Assembly (NCBI RefSeq): GCF_003999875.1
Contig: NZ_RQVJ01000001.1
Span: 372,001 to 436,000 of the forward strand
Source: Veillonella sp. 3310
GTDB taxonomy: Bacteria > Bacillota > Negativicutes > Veillonellales > Veillonellaceae
Reading direction: 5' to 3'
DNA length: 64,000 nucleotides
This document shows, piece after piece, positions 14,131 to 24,426 of this stretch (its first letter is position 1; every line of letters starts with the position of its first letter). The notes under the pieces are model-generated. The model had not been told where the DNA came from, made no database searches, and saw nothing but the letters and a program-made list of their open reading frames with translations. The position numbers were made by a program, and so were the translations under genes.

Positions 14131-14807
14131 TAACCTCCCTTCACTTTGATGTAATTTTGTTTTATCGTTCCATCATAAGCTGGGACTATTACATGATCTT
14201 CATCTTGAATTTTTACTTCAATCCCCCAATATTTAAGAGACTCCACGACTCCACCTCTCATAGTAAGAGCCGAATGCAATGTTTTTGTGTCTCCAATGGC
14301 CTTGATAATAAATGGTGGGGCAAAAATTTTTCCGTTAACTGTAACGGTAGGGCCGGAGCAACGAATTTCCGAAGTTCCTATTAAACGTTGGTCATTAATA
14401 GAGATAGCCTCCGCTCCAGCCGCTCTTAATTCATTGACAATACGAAGCATATCTTCATCGTGAATTAAATATAAATTGGGATTTTCCCCATCTTTTACTG
14501 GCGTTTTGCTATCCGTTATGGTTAAGACCACGCCTGGACCTTCTACATCGACTAAGGAAGCCTTAAGGGATAATAGTCGATTTTCTTCTTTCATCCCTTC
14601 TAGACTTCCTTCTTCTTTCATAGTAGCAATTTGTTTTTTAAGGCCCGCCCGTTCTTCTTGAAGAGAATTAATCTTTAGTGCCAATTCTCCACTTCTTTGT
14701 AAGTTTATATTGCCCTCTGCAATAGTTTGTGTCATTCTGTACTGCGTAACAAGCATGACCCCTACAATCATACTTACTACGGCTATGGCGATACGCCCTT
14801 GTTTCAA
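14130..14807 (-). CDS. DUF881 family protein (YlxW/YlxX-like)
   Basis: 225 residues: an N-terminal membrane anchor (about 5-22), a coiled coil (about 35-80) and a C-terminal DUF881 domain with VEGPGVVLTITDS, ELRAAGAEAISINDQRL and IRCSGPTVTVNG. The family is encoded next to ftsQ and sbp in Firmicutes and is thought to act at the envelope or septum. Twelve bases separate it from ftsQ. Confidence 0.9.
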   Translation of the reverse strand: MKQGRIAIAVVSMIVGVMLVTQYRMTQTIAEGNINLQRSGELALKINSLQEERAGLKKQIATMKEEGSLEGMKEENRLLSLKASLVDVEGPGVVLTITDSKTPVKDGENPNLYLIHDEDMLRIVNELRAAGAEAISINDQRLIGTSEIRCSGPTVTVNGKIFAPPFIIKAIGDTKTLHSALTMRGGVVESLKYWGIEVKIQDEDHVIVPAYDGTIKQNYIKVKGG

Positions 14808-14819
14808 CTTTGTACTCCT

Positions 14820-15686
14820 TTATTGTGATTTAATAAAAGGGGATTTAATATTTACGTCGATAAACTCAGCAGATACATGCCGTTGTGCAATATCTACAAG
14901 CATATCTGTAGTTATCTTTGCTTTTTCTTCTAAATTATTACGGTCTCCAATGTGAATTGGTAAGCCCTCTACTGTATAGGCAATCATTTTGTCGGCATCA
15001 CCTACATTAATTTCACCAATTTTCTTTCGTTCCTCTTCAGTGAAAGATTCCATATACGCAATAGCTCCGCGGATTCCCTCGGCTTCAATAGTATCGCCTA
15101 ATAATGCATTCCCTAACCGCACTCCAGAAATAATAGGCACCGTTGTGTCAGGAATAGTAGCACTACTAGCAATAACCATACCGTTTCGATCCAAAGAAAC
15201 AAATCCAAATTGAGAAGAAACTACAACCAACGCCTTTCGTTCTTTCACATCTACCTGCAAAGTAAGTGGTAATGCATAGGATACATGTGCCGTATCAACA
15301 CGTATATCCTTTTGTAAACGTTCTTCTAAAGCGCCTGTTCTAACTCTTAGGATATTAACAGGATATCCTAAATCACCTATATGCACCACATCTTCTGAGG
15401 TTAATTGACTAGTCCCTGTCACTTGAATTTGACCAATTGGCAGAGGTAATGTAAAAAGACCAATCACGATGCACGCACCAATGACCACCTTCCAAACTGC
15501 GGATTTTGATTCTTTACGTCGCTTCATCTTTCGTCTTCGACGCACACGTTTAGGTCCTTCAGGGGTATCTATGGTAACAATTTCCCATCCATCTTCTATG
15601 CCAGAAATTGTTCTTTCACTGATTGGTTGTTCTCCAATTGGAGACCTGCTCTGCTTCTCCTGGTTTTGAAACCCATGTACCTTCAT
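14820..15686 (-). CDS. ftsQ: Cell division protein FtsQ/DivIB
   Basis: 288 residues from ATG 15686 (AGGAG upstream). A basic cytoplasmic tail (GPKRVRRRRKMKRRKES) precedes one membrane helix (about 64-82, VVIGACIVIGLFTLPL), then a POTRA domain (IQVTGTSQLTSEDVVHIGD) and the beta domain. FtsQ bridges the Z-ring and the septal synthase by binding FtsL and FtsB/DivIC. It directly follows ddl, with an 8-base gap. Confidence 0.9.
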   Translation of the reverse strand: MKVHGFQNQEKQSRSPIGEQPISERTISGIEDGWEIVTIDTPEGPKRVRRRRKMKRRKESKSAVWKVVIGACIVIGLFTLPLPIGQIQVTGTSQLTSEDVVHIGDLGYPVNILRVRTGALEERLQKDIRVDTAHVSYALPLTLQVDVKERKALVVVSSQFGFVSLDRNGMVIASSATIPDTTVPIISGVRLGNALLGDTIEAEGIRGAIAYMESFTEEERKKIGEINVGDADKMIAYTVEGLPIHIGDRNNLEEKAKITTDMLVDIAQRHVSAEFIDVNIKSPFIKSQ

Positions 15687-15694
15687 AACCACTC

Positions 15695-16627
15695 CTAAAA
15701 TTTATGCAGTCCAGCGGACTGAAGAATTTGTTCGCATAATTCAGGAAATTCAATACCCACTGCTCTTGCTGCTTTTGGCACTAATGAGGTAGCCGTCATA
15801 CCAGGTACCGTATTATATTCCAATACAAACATATCATCTGTACTGTTCATCATGATATCCACACGGATTACACCTGCGCATTGCATTTGTTGATAAACAG
15901 ATTCGCCAATACGTTGCATGGCAGCAGCTTGTTCTTCTGTAATCGGTGCTGGCACCAAATAATCAGTAGCACCTGTTGTGTATTTAGAGGCATAATCATA
16001 TTCCCCTGAATGTGGTCGAATTTCAATCACTGGCAAAGCTTTACCATCTAATACAGATACAGTAAATTCTCTACCATCTACAAATTCTTCTACTACGATG
16101 ACATGGTCTATGTCTAATACTTGTTTGACTTCTACATCAACAGTTGCTTCATCTTTAATAATAGCGACACCAATACTAGATCCTTGACTAGCTGCTTTCA
16201 CAACAAATGGCACTTTGAAATTAGCATGAATATCCTCTAGGATCGCATCCACAGATTGTAATTTGTTATCATAGGATTTGGAATTAGCTGTAGGAATCTG
16301 AGCTCCCAAAAAGACATGTTTACTCATTTTTTTATTCATACCTACCGCATGAGCCATAACGCCAGATCCTGTGTAAGGAATACCCGCCATTTCAAGAGCC
16401 CCTTGCAAGGATCCATCTTCGCCATATTTTCCATGGATGGCATTAAATACGACGTCGCATTGTAAATCTTGTAAATCTTTCACTACTGTACTAGGGTTAC
16501 ATTCTAATGTTGTAGCTGCATAGCCTTTGCTTTGTAATGCGTCTGCAATAGCTGCCGCTGTTCTTCTAGATACATCGGCTTCTTTTGATGGTCCTCCCAT
16601 GAGGACAATAATACGTTTATCCTTCAC
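15695..16627 (-). CDS. ddl: D-alanine--D-alanine ligase
   Basis: 310 residues. ATP-grasp family features: LMGGPSKEADVSRRTA at the start, FNAIHGKYGEDGSLQGALEM, VKAASQGSSIG, and the omega-loop KYTTGATDYLVPA, whose tyrosine points to D-Ala-D-Ala rather than D-lactate specificity. It makes the dipeptide that MurF adds to the peptidoglycan precursor. One base separates it from murC. Confidence 0.95.
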   Translation of the reverse strand: MKDKRIIVLMGGPSKEADVSRRTAAAIADALQSKGYAATTLECNPSTVVKDLQDLQCDVVFNAIHGKYGEDGSLQGALEMAGIPYTGSGVMAHAVGMNKKMSKHVFLGAQIPTANSKSYDNKLQSVDAILEDIHANFKVPFVVKAASQGSSIGVAIIKDEATVDVEVKQVLDIDHVIVVEEFVDGREFTVSVLDGKALPVIEIRPHSGEYDYASKYTTGATDYLVPAPITEEQAAAMQRIGESVYQQMQCAGVIRVDIMMNSTDDMFVLEYNTVPGMTATSLVPKAARAVGIEFPELCEQILQSAGLHKF

Positions 16628-16628
16628 T

Positions 16629-18002
16629 TTATTTTTCCTCCAATAAAGCTAATAGTTTAGGTCCAAATTGATTAATATTACCTGCTCCCATAGTGATGAC
16701 CAAATCATTAGGTTGAATATATTCTAATACAGTTTCTGGCAAAGTATTTACATCTGCCACATAATGAACCTCTTTACCTGTCAATTCTTTAATCATCAAT
16801 GGAATAGACATACCATCAATTCCAGCCTCAGGTTTTTCACCAGCACTATAAATATCTGTAATAAAAACTAAATCAGCTTCTTTGAAAGCCGTGCCAAATT
16901 CACGTAGTAACAATTTGGTACGACTATATCTATGCGGTTGGAATAGAATTACCACTCGGTGATCTTCCAGAGATTTTGCCGCTTTAATTGTAGCCGCAAT
17001 TTCTGTAGGGTGATGTGCATAATCATCTACCACCCAAATGTCTTTTACATGACCTTTTGTTTCAAAACGACGTTTCGCACCAATAAATTTTCGCAACGCT
17101 TTTGCTACAACTTCAAAGGAAATTCCTTCTCCTAAGGCCACTACAAGTGCTCCTAGTGCATTCAACGCATTATGTTGACCTGGTACAGCTAAACGTAATG
17201 TACCTAATACACTATCTTTATGAACCACTTCAAAGGTAGTAATCCCTTGTTCAATGCGCAAGTTCTCAATACGATAATCGTTGCCTGCCCCTAAACCATA
17301 CGTAATGCATTGACGTTTAATATCCGGCATAATCCGTCGAATTGATGGATTATCACCACATACCACAGCAATACCATCTTCTGGTAATTTCATAGAAAAC
17401 TCTGTGAAAGCTCTCAATAAGTTTTCCACCGTCCGATAATGGTCCATGTGGTCATTTTCAATATTCGTGATTACAATGCGCTTAGGATTTAAGTGCAAGA
17501 AAGAACCATCACTTTCATCAGCTTCAGCAATACTATATTTACCTTTACCTACATGACTACTGCCATTTAAATAATCCACTTCTCCACCGATGATGATAGT
17601 TGGATCTTGATTTGCTTCCATGAAAATTTGTCCAATCATAGACGTAGTGGTAGTCTTACCATGTGCACCAGCAACAGCAATACCATAGGTTTCATCTAAC
17701 ACTGCTTTCACCACGTCCGAACGGTGTAAAATTGGAATATTTCGTTCTCTAGCTCCGACAATTTCAGGATTATCATCATGGATGGCAGTAGAGCGAATAA
17801 CCACATCTACTCCTTCTACATGAGCCGCATCATGGCCCATAAAAATAGTAGCCCCTGCATTTCTAAACTTTTCTGTAATCGCAGATTCTTGAATATCGGA
17901 ACCAGATACAATAAATCCTTTTTCAATCAATACATGCGCAATAGCACGCATGCCAGAACCGGCGATGCCGATTAAATGTATACGTTGATAGGTATCTAAC
18001 AT
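16629..18002 (-). CDS. murC: UDP-N-acetylmuramate--L-alanine ligase MurC
   Basis: 457 residues with the Mur ligase pattern: N-terminal Rossmann (LIGIAGSGMRAIAHVL), ATP loop GAHGKTTTTSMIG (about 107-119), DESDGSFLHL, and the C-terminal DDYAHHPTEI typical of MurC. It adds L-alanine to UDP-MurNAc in the cytoplasm. GGGAG precedes the ATG; murG lies 14 bases upstream. No murB is found next to it, so the preceding reductase is encoded elsewhere. Confidence 0.97.
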   Translation of the reverse strand: MLDTYQRIHLIGIAGSGMRAIAHVLIEKGFIVSGSDIQESAITEKFRNAGATIFMGHDAAHVEGVDVVIRSTAIHDDNPEIVGARERNIPILHRSDVVKAVLDETYGIAVAGAHGKTTTTSMIGQIFMEANQDPTIIIGGEVDYLNGSSHVGKGKYSIAEADESDGSFLHLNPKRIVITNIENDHMDHYRTVENLLRAFTEFSMKLPEDGIAVVCGDNPSIRRIMPDIKRQCITYGLGAGNDYRIENLRIEQGITTFEVVHKDSVLGTLRLAVPGQHNALNALGALVVALGEGISFEVVAKALRKFIGAKRRFETKGHVKDIWVVDDYAHHPTEIAATIKAAKSLEDHRVVILFQPHRYSRTKLLLREFGTAFKEADLVFITDIYSAGEKPEAGIDGMSIPLMIKELTGKEVHYVADVNTLPETVLEYIQPNDLVITMGAGNINQFGPKLLALLEEK

Positions 18003-18016
18003 AGAGATACTCCCTT

Positions 18017-19123
18017 CTATGATTTCTTAATAGATAGAGCCAACTTAGCAATTTCTATAGCTGCCTCAGGCTTTCCTAATTGTAATGTGGCTTGTGCCAT
18101 ACGTTCGCGACATCCCCGATCCGCTAACATTGCATCTACCGCTTGTAGTAATCTTGTGCCATCTAATTCTTTATCTACAATCATCGTAGACGCACCTGCC
18201 TCTACGAATACTTTTGCATTAAATGTTTGATGGTCAGCAGCTGCATAGGGATAAGGAATTAGGATAGATGGTATGCCACGTACAGCTAATTCTGCTAGCC
18301 CTATAGCTCCAGATCGGAATATGGCCATATCTGATGCAGCCATAGTCATATCCATATTGTCTAAGTAAGGAACAATATGTGATGTTGGACTGTAAACCTC
18401 TCCTTCATGTATGCCTAATCTTTCACAAACCCGACTGTATTCATCAGTACCTGTAGCATGGATAATTCTAATATCCTCTCTACCTTTGTATTGTTCATGA
18501 ACGGCTTGCATCGCTGTATTAATACTCCGTGCACCACGGGATCCACCAGCCACTAAGATAGCTGTTTGATTATCTTGTAAGCCAAAGTACGCTCTAGCCT
18601 CTTCTCGATTTGCTGTCACTACACTAGGGCGCACCGGATTACCCGTATATACAACTTGCTTTGCACTTGGAAAATGTCGAGCTGCTTCTTCATATCCTAC
18701 AGCTACCACATCTACAAATCGACTTAAAATTTTATTTGTTATTCCTGGCACTACATTTTGTTCTTGAATCAATGTAGGAATTCCACGTAAAGCAGCTGCT
18801 AATAGTAAAGGACCACATACATAACCACCCGTACCAATAACAATATCTGGTTTAAACTCGGAAATTAACTGATTTGCTTTCCACAAGGAAGACAGTGTTT
18901 TACCTGCTGTTACCAATGTATCTAAGGATAATTTACGTTGCAATCCTTGCACAGGTAATGTAGTAAATGGAATCCCTTCTTTAGGAACAATCCTTGACTC
19001 AAGTCCTCTTTCAGTCCCTACATAAAGAAAGTTAGCATCTACCATTGCTTCTAAAGTTTTATAAATCGTGAGAGCTGGATAAATGTGGCCTCCAGTACCT
19101 CCACCTGAAATCATGATATTCAT
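18017..19123 (-). CDS. murG: UDP-GlcNAc transferase MurG
   Basis: 368 residues of the GT-B family: GGGTGGHIYPALTI at the N-terminus, the central GGSRGARSIN, and the nucleotide-binding FRSGAIGLAEL plus IPYPYAAADHQTFNA. MurG converts lipid I into lipid II at the inner face of the membrane. It follows murD by 10 bases with no ftsW between them, unlike most clusters of this kind. Confidence 0.97.
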   Translation of the reverse strand: MNIMISGGGTGGHIYPALTIYKTLEAMVDANFLYVGTERGLESRIVPKEGIPFTTLPVQGLQRKLSLDTLVTAGKTLSSLWKANQLISEFKPDIVIGTGGYVCGPLLLAAALRGIPTLIQEQNVVPGITNKILSRFVDVVAVGYEEAARHFPSAKQVVYTGNPVRPSVVTANREEARAYFGLQDNQTAILVAGGSRGARSINTAMQAVHEQYKGREDIRIIHATGTDEYSRVCERLGIHEGEVYSPTSHIVPYLDNMDMTMAASDMAIFRSGAIGLAELAVRGIPSILIPYPYAAADHQTFNAKVFVEAGASTMIVDKELDGTRLLQAVDAMLADRGCRERMAQATLQLGKPEAAIEIAKLALSIKKS

Positions 19124-19133
19124 GTATGACCCC

Positions 19134-20486
19134 TTACAATCGTTCTACTAATCTTCTGAAATGATCGCCTCTATCTTCAAATCGTGCATACCAGTCAAAA
19201 CTTGCACAGGCTGGAGATAATAATACTACATCCCCATCTTCCGCTATACGAGCACTTAAGGATACTGCATCTTCCATAGATTCACAACGATGAATATGAG
19301 GTATCCCCACTTTTACTGCAGCTTCAGCAAAGCGCTGTGCTGCTTCACCAATAAGAATTAGTTCTTTTACATTGGTTTTTACTAGTTCCATCATATCTTC
19401 TAAGTCGGTCATTTTATCCTTACCGCCTGCGATCAACACAAGAGGGGATGTAAAAGATTCTAAGGCTTTAATAGTAGAATCCGTATTGGTTGCTTTAGAA
19501 TCGTTATAGTACGTAACTCCATTTAGAGTACGAATCCGTTCTAAGCGATGTGCCACACCATGGAATTTTGCAATAGCTTGATATATATCTTTTACAGGCA
19601 CACCCAATGCGTAGGTTAGGGCAATAACACTCAAAATATTTTCAATATTGTGAGCCCCTGGAATATGGATATCTTTTGTCGTAATCACTGGCACTGAGTT
19701 ACCATGCATCACTGCATAGCATGTATTGTTTTCAAAATACGCTCCATCTGTGACAGGTCGTTCTTGACTAATTCCTAACACATGCCCTTTTACTCGTTTT
19801 GCCATATCCGCTACAATAGGAGAATCAAAGTTTAATACTGTCCAATCTCCTAATTCTTGATTACGGAAAATGTTTTCTTTCGCTTCTTGGTATCGTTCCA
19901 TTGTTTTATGACGTAACAAGTGGTCTGGAGTCACATTTAGCAAGATAGCCCCTTTCGTACGGAACTTATCAATACTCTCCAATTGATACGATGAAAGTTC
20001 AGCCACTAACACACCTGTTTCAGGCACTGCCAAGGCTTGCTCACTAAGAGAATAGCCAATATTACCACCTACATAGACATCCCATTTAGCTTCTTTCAGT
20101 ACTTCTGCTAGTAAAGAAGTCGTTGTAGTTTTACCATTCGTACCTGTCACACCTAAAATAGGAGCTTTTGATACTTCATACGCAATCTCCACTTCTCCTA
20201 CTACAGGAATATTTCTTTTTTTCGCCTCTTGAATGATAGGTATCTCTAAAGAAATACCAGGTGATACAACCACTCTCGTAGCCGTATCAAGTAACACAAA
20301 ATCTTGTTGCCCTGTAATCACTTCTATATGATTCTCTGCCAAACGCTGGCTTTCAGCTGGATCAAAATCAATTTTTTTATAATCATTAAGCGTCACTGTA
20401 GCGCCTAATTTAGCCAATGTGTGGGCCACGCCAATACCACTAAGACCGGCACCCAATACCAATACATGCGAACCTGAATAATCCAT
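19134..20486 (-). CDS. murD: UDP-MurNAc-L-Ala--D-glutamate ligase MurD
   Basis: 450 residues from ATG 20486, which has AGGTGG upstream (a GTG at 20495 is the alternative). Mur ligase motifs: VLGAGLSGIGVAHTLAKLGA, ATP loop GVTGTNGKTTTTSLLAE, and YYNDSKATNTDSTIKAL, a hallmark of MurD. It adds D-glutamate. A short hairpin separates it from mraY. Confidence 0.96.
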   Translation of the reverse strand: MDYSGSHVLVLGAGLSGIGVAHTLAKLGATVTLNDYKKIDFDPAESQRLAENHIEVITGQQDFVLLDTATRVVVSPGISLEIPIIQEAKKRNIPVVGEVEIAYEVSKAPILGVTGTNGKTTTTSLLAEVLKEAKWDVYVGGNIGYSLSEQALAVPETGVLVAELSSYQLESIDKFRTKGAILLNVTPDHLLRHKTMERYQEAKENIFRNQELGDWTVLNFDSPIVADMAKRVKGHVLGISQERPVTDGAYFENNTCYAVMHGNSVPVITTKDIHIPGAHNIENILSVIALTYALGVPVKDIYQAIAKFHGVAHRLERIRTLNGVTYYNDSKATNTDSTIKALESFTSPLVLIAGGKDKMTDLEDMMELVKTNVKELILIGEAAQRFAEAAVKVGIPHIHRCESMEDAVSLSARIAEDGDVVLLSPACASFDWYARFEDRGDHFRRLVERL

Positions 20487-20516
20487 TCTAACCACCTAAC
20501 CCTATATGCAAGAATA

Positions 20517-20539
20517 ACGGCTCTTATTAGTAGAGCCGT
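20517..20539 (-). other. Hairpin between mraY and murD
   Basis: An 8-bp perfect stem (ACGGCTCT...AGAGCCGT) with a 7-base loop, followed on the minus strand by TTATTCTTG. The tail is too weak for a strong terminator; it may be an attenuator or a processing or stabilising element inside the operon. Confidence 0.5.
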
Positions 20540-20547
20540 AATCTATA

Positions 20548-21510
20548 TTATTTCATACTTAACAGTGCAATGCCTAACAAAGCCGTTACCAAAGAAACAG
20601 CCCAGAATACATATACCACTTTTCGCTCACTCCAGCCACCTAATTCAAAGTGATGGTGAATTGGGCTCATACGGAAAATACGAACCCTTCTAGTTTTAAA
20701 AGAGGCTACCTGTAAAATAACAGATAATGCTTCTACTACAAATACAAAGCCTATCACAATTAATAGAAGTTCTGTTTTTGTAGCAATGGCCATCCCCGCA
20801 AAAGCACCACCTAATGCTAGGGAGCCTGTATCACCCATAAATACTTTCGCCGGATTTGCATTGAAATATAAGAATCCCAAGCAAACTGCACTCACAATGA
20901 TACCAAAGAAAGTGACACTTAAGGAACCTACTAATAATCCTACCACTGCAAAAGCCGCTCCTGCAATAGCAGAAATACCAGTTGCCAATCCATCTAAGCC
21001 ATCTGTTAAGTTAACAGCATTCGTTGTCCCCAAAATAATGATAAACGCTAATACATAATAGGCGTAACCAAGATCTACAGTGATATCCACTAAAGGAATC
21101 CACAAAGTAGTTGGCAACGCTGCATAAGCGATAGAGATATAACAAAATACGATAGCTAGCACCGCTTGACCTAGTAATTTTTGTTTTGCTGTTAACCCTA
21201 AATTACGGCGTTTCACAGCTTTAATAAAATCATCACTAAACCCTAATGCACCATGACCTAATGTTAAAAATAATAGCATCCACAATGTTACAGAATAGGG
21301 TGGCACTATGCATACAGTTATAACTAAGGCTAGCATCATAAATAAACCGCCCATTGTAGGTGTCCCAGCTTTAGCTAAATGCGCCTGCGGTCCATCTTCA
21401 CGAATCGACTGTTGCGCTTTCAGTCGTTGCAACAGAGGAATCCCTATTTTACCGAATACTAATGTACTTATCAGGGCTAAGCCAAAGGCTACTGCATAGT
21501 CCATATTCAT
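20548..21510 (-). CDS. mraY: Phospho-MurNAc-pentapeptide transferase MraY
   Basis: 320 residues, about ten membrane helices. Conserved loops: GTPTMGGLFM, the acidic GFSDDFIKAVKRRN, NLTDGLDGLATG, FMGDTGSLALGG and SPIHHHFELGGW, which holds the conserved histidines. MraY attaches the precursor to undecaprenyl phosphate to give lipid I. AAGGAG precedes the ATG; murF is 17 bases upstream. Confidence 0.97.
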   Translation of the reverse strand: MNMDYAVAFGLALISTLVFGKIGIPLLQRLKAQQSIREDGPQAHLAKAGTPTMGGLFMMLALVITVCIVPPYSVTLWMLLFLTLGHGALGFSDDFIKAVKRRNLGLTAKQKLLGQAVLAIVFCYISIAYAALPTTLWIPLVDITVDLGYAYYVLAFIIILGTTNAVNLTDGLDGLATGISAIAGAAFAVVGLLVGSLSVTFFGIIVSAVCLGFLYFNANPAKVFMGDTGSLALGGAFAGMAIATKTELLLIVIGFVFVVEALSVILQVASFKTRRVRIFRMSPIHHHFELGGWSERKVVYVFWAVSLVTALLGIALLSMK

Positions 21511-21527
21511 GTCACATGTCTCCTTAC

Positions 21528-22892
21528 TTATTCATGTCGTTCTTTAAAATCTTCTATAATACGTTCCATTTTAAGGCCACGAGACCCTTTCACTAGAATC
21601 ACATCACCGTCTTGTTTTACATCATAGTAGGTATTGGCAATATCAAGATGACTCTTTCCTATATAGACATAAGGAACACCTGCTTGTTTCGCCACAGAAG
21701 CAGTTATCTTCATCATATCACCAAAGGTAAATACCATATCATACTGTTCTTCGCCGAGAATCCTGCCAATCTCCTCATGAGCTGCTTTAGAATGGTCACC
21801 TAACTCTAACATATCTCCTAGCATAGCAATTTTACGAGTCCCTTGCAACTGTCCCATAGCACGAATGGACTCTGCCATACTATTGGGATTGGCATTATAG
21901 GCATCGTTCAAAACTGTGAAAGTTGGAAATGCTACAATCTCTTGTCGCATAGAAATCCCTGGAAACTCCTTAAAAGCCTCCACAATTTCTGCTTTTGGCA
22001 CACCTAAAATGATACCTACTGCAATAGCAGATAATGCATCATATACATTGTGAATCCCAATCATTGGCAAAAAAACATTCCAATCACCCAATGTATCATG
22101 AACGGTAAAATTAATCCCTTTCGATGTATATTCTAATTGAGTCCCTTGTACGTGAGATCCTTCTTGTATACCATAAGTCATAACGTTTGCATCCGTTACC
22201 TCTTGCATAGGCAATACAAAAGGATCATCATGATTTAATACAGCTGCTCCCGTACTTGGTAAGGCTTCAATCAATTCTTGCTTCGCTTTTCCAATATTTT
22301 CTTGAGACCCTAATAGTTCAATATGGCTAGTGCCTACATTGGTAATTACACCTATTGTAGGTTCCGCAATCTCCGCTAATTCTGCAATTTGACCAAGTCC
22401 ACGCATCCCCATTTCAAGTACGCATACATCATGGTCTTCTGTTAATTGTAATAACATTTTCGGAACACCGATTTCGTTATTATAATTCTTCTCCGTTTTA
22501 AGCACTGTAAAAGCTTTTTCTAACACAGCGCTAATCATTTCTTTTGTTGTTGTTTTTCCAGAAGAACCAGTAATCCCAATGATAGGGATAGGAAAGCGTC
22601 TACGATGATAGGTTGCTAACTGCTGATAGGCCCGTAACGTATCTTCTACTTCAATACAAACTAAGCCATCAATGGTTTTACCACGTTTCACTACAGCACC
22701 TGTAGCACCGCGTTCTTTAGCAACTGTTAAAAAGTCGTGACCATCAAATGTCATCCCTTCCAATGCCACAAATAAACCATTTTTTCCAATCGTCCTTGTA
22801 TCTGTCGATACATCAGCAAAGGTGCAAGCACTTATTTCTCTACAAGTTCCTTGTGTTGCCTCTAATACTTCTTGCACTGTAAATTGTGCCAT
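21528..22892 (-). CDS. murF: UDP-MurNAc-tripeptide--D-Ala-D-Ala ligase MurF
   Basis: 454 residues. Motifs: N-terminal FADVSTDTRTIGKNGLFVAL, ATP loop GITGSSGKTTTKEMI, NYNNEIGVP, NDAYNANPNSM (specific to MurF) and the C-terminal VKGSRGLKMERII. It adds the dipeptide made by Ddl. One base separates its start from the murE stop. Confidence 0.97.
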   Translation of the reverse strand: MAQFTVQEVLEATQGTCREISACTFADVSTDTRTIGKNGLFVALEGMTFDGHDFLTVAKERGATGAVVKRGKTIDGLVCIEVEDTLRAYQQLATYHRRRFPIPIIGITGSSGKTTTKEMISAVLEKAFTVLKTEKNYNNEIGVPKMLLQLTEDHDVCVLEMGMRGLGQIAELAEIAEPTIGVITNVGTSHIELLGSQENIGKAKQELIEALPSTGAAVLNHDDPFVLPMQEVTDANVMTYGIQEGSHVQGTQLEYTSKGINFTVHDTLGDWNVFLPMIGIHNVYDALSAIAVGIILGVPKAEIVEAFKEFPGISMRQEIVAFPTFTVLNDAYNANPNSMAESIRAMGQLQGTRKIAMLGDMLELGDHSKAAHEEIGRILGEEQYDMVFTFGDMMKITASVAKQAGVPYVYIGKSHLDIANTYYDVKQDGDVILVKGSRGLKMERIIEDFKERHE

Positions 22893-22893
22893 A

Positions 22894-24378
22894 TTATCTC
22901 TCCTTCAAGGCTTCTCTTGACACTTCACGATCATCGAAGTGGATCGTTTCATCTTTTAAAATTTGATAATCTTCATGACCTTTACCTGCAATGATAACTA
23001 CATCTCCTGTAGTTGCCTCTTTGATTGCCTTATGAATTGCTTCACGACGGTCTACAATGACTTCATAAGTGACACCATCATGTAAACCTTCTTTCACACC
23101 CACCTCTACATCTTTTACGATTTGTACAGGATCTTCTGTACGAGGATTATCGGATGTCACAAATACGCGATCTCCAAGTTGCGCTGCAATACGTCCCATG
23201 ATTGGACGTTTCGTAGCATCTCTATCTCCACCACAGCCAAAGACCACTAAGATGCGATTTTCTACAATTTTCTTCGCTGTTTGTAGTATATTTTCTAATC
23301 CATCTGGTGTATGAGCATAATCTACAACGACTGCAAAATCTTGCCCTTCTTCGATTAATTCAAATCGACCTGGCACAGCTGTAAAAGTAGATAATGCTTT
23401 CACAATCTGTTCCATCGTCAACCCTTCATATAATGCAGCGCCTACGGCAGCCAAGGTATTATACACATTGAACATACCTGCAATTTTCGTAGAAATTGGG
23501 TACATTTTTCCATCATAGGATAAAGTGAATTGGGAAGATTTAGCAGTAATCGCTAAATCAGAAGCATTCATTGTACCTTTGCCTTCTGTACTGTATGTAA
23601 TCATAGGTGCTGTTGTCACATCTACAATCGCTTGACCATAGGCATCATCTACATTAATAACAGCGCCTTTACCTTCTTTCACCTGATAGGAGGCACTAAC
23701 TTGTTTAAATAGCTTAGCTTTTGCCTCTAAATAATTATCGAATGTCTTATGAAAGTCCAAATGATCTTGCGTTAAATTAGTAAATACAGCTGTATCATAT
23801 TCTACACCCGCTGTACGTCCCAATGCTAGTGCATGAGATGACACTTCCATAATACAATGTGTTACACCAGCATCCACCATTTGTTGTAAAATTTGCTGCA
23901 AATCTGCTACGTCCGGTGTGGTATTGTGAATTGGGTACGATTGGTCATCAATCAAAATATGTACGGTCCCAATAATCCCCACTGTGTAGCCTTGGGAGCG
24001 CAACATATGACCAATAATATGAGTCGTTGTAGTTTTACCATTTGTTCCTGTTACACCAATCATACGCATTTTAGAAGCTGGGTAATCATAGAAAAATGGT
24101 ACAGCATCTTGCAAGGCTTGTCTTGTATCATCCACATAGAGAACTGCTACATGTTCTGGCACGGCCACAGGTTTCGATGCAATAATCGCTACCGCACCAT
24201 CTTCCACTGCTTTTTCAACAAAGTTATGCGCATCCACTGTGGCGCCAACTAAACAGATAAACAAACTACCTTCTTGTACCGTTCTAGAGTCAGCTGTAAT
24301 ATGGCTAACAACGGATGTCAAAGGACCTTCTACCTTCGTAGGAGATACAACTTTCACAATTTCTTCCACTCGTTTCAT
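22894..24378 (-). CDS. murE: UDP-MurNAc-tripeptide ligase MurE, meso-DAP type
   Basis: 494 residues from ATG 24378, which has GGAGG seven bases before it. Motifs: ADSRTVQEGSLFICL, ATP loop GVTGTNGKTTTTHIIG, NLTQDHLDFH, and SDNPRTEDP; the DNPR tetrapeptide marks the meso-diaminopimelate-adding type. It sets the third residue of the stem peptide. It follows ftsL directly; a class B penicillin-binding protein normally found between them is missing. Confidence 0.96.
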   Translation of the reverse strand: MKRVEEIVKVVSPTKVEGPLTSVVSHITADSRTVQEGSLFICLVGATVDAHNFVEKAVEDGAVAIIASKPVAVPEHVAVLYVDDTRQALQDAVPFFYDYPASKMRMIGVTGTNGKTTTTHIIGHMLRSQGYTVGIIGTVHILIDDQSYPIHNTTPDVADLQQILQQMVDAGVTHCIMEVSSHALALGRTAGVEYDTAVFTNLTQDHLDFHKTFDNYLEAKAKLFKQVSASYQVKEGKGAVINVDDAYGQAIVDVTTAPMITYSTEGKGTMNASDLAITAKSSQFTLSYDGKMYPISTKIAGMFNVYNTLAAVGAALYEGLTMEQIVKALSTFTAVPGRFELIEEGQDFAVVVDYAHTPDGLENILQTAKKIVENRILVVFGCGGDRDATKRPIMGRIAAQLGDRVFVTSDNPRTEDPVQIVKDVEVGVKEGLHDGVTYEVIVDRREAIHKAIKEATTGDVVIIAGKGHEDYQILKDETIHFDDREVSREALKER

Positions 24379-24426
24379 ATTGATTCCTCCAATCATAGAG
24401 AAAGCAGCCCAAAAGGACTGCCTTCA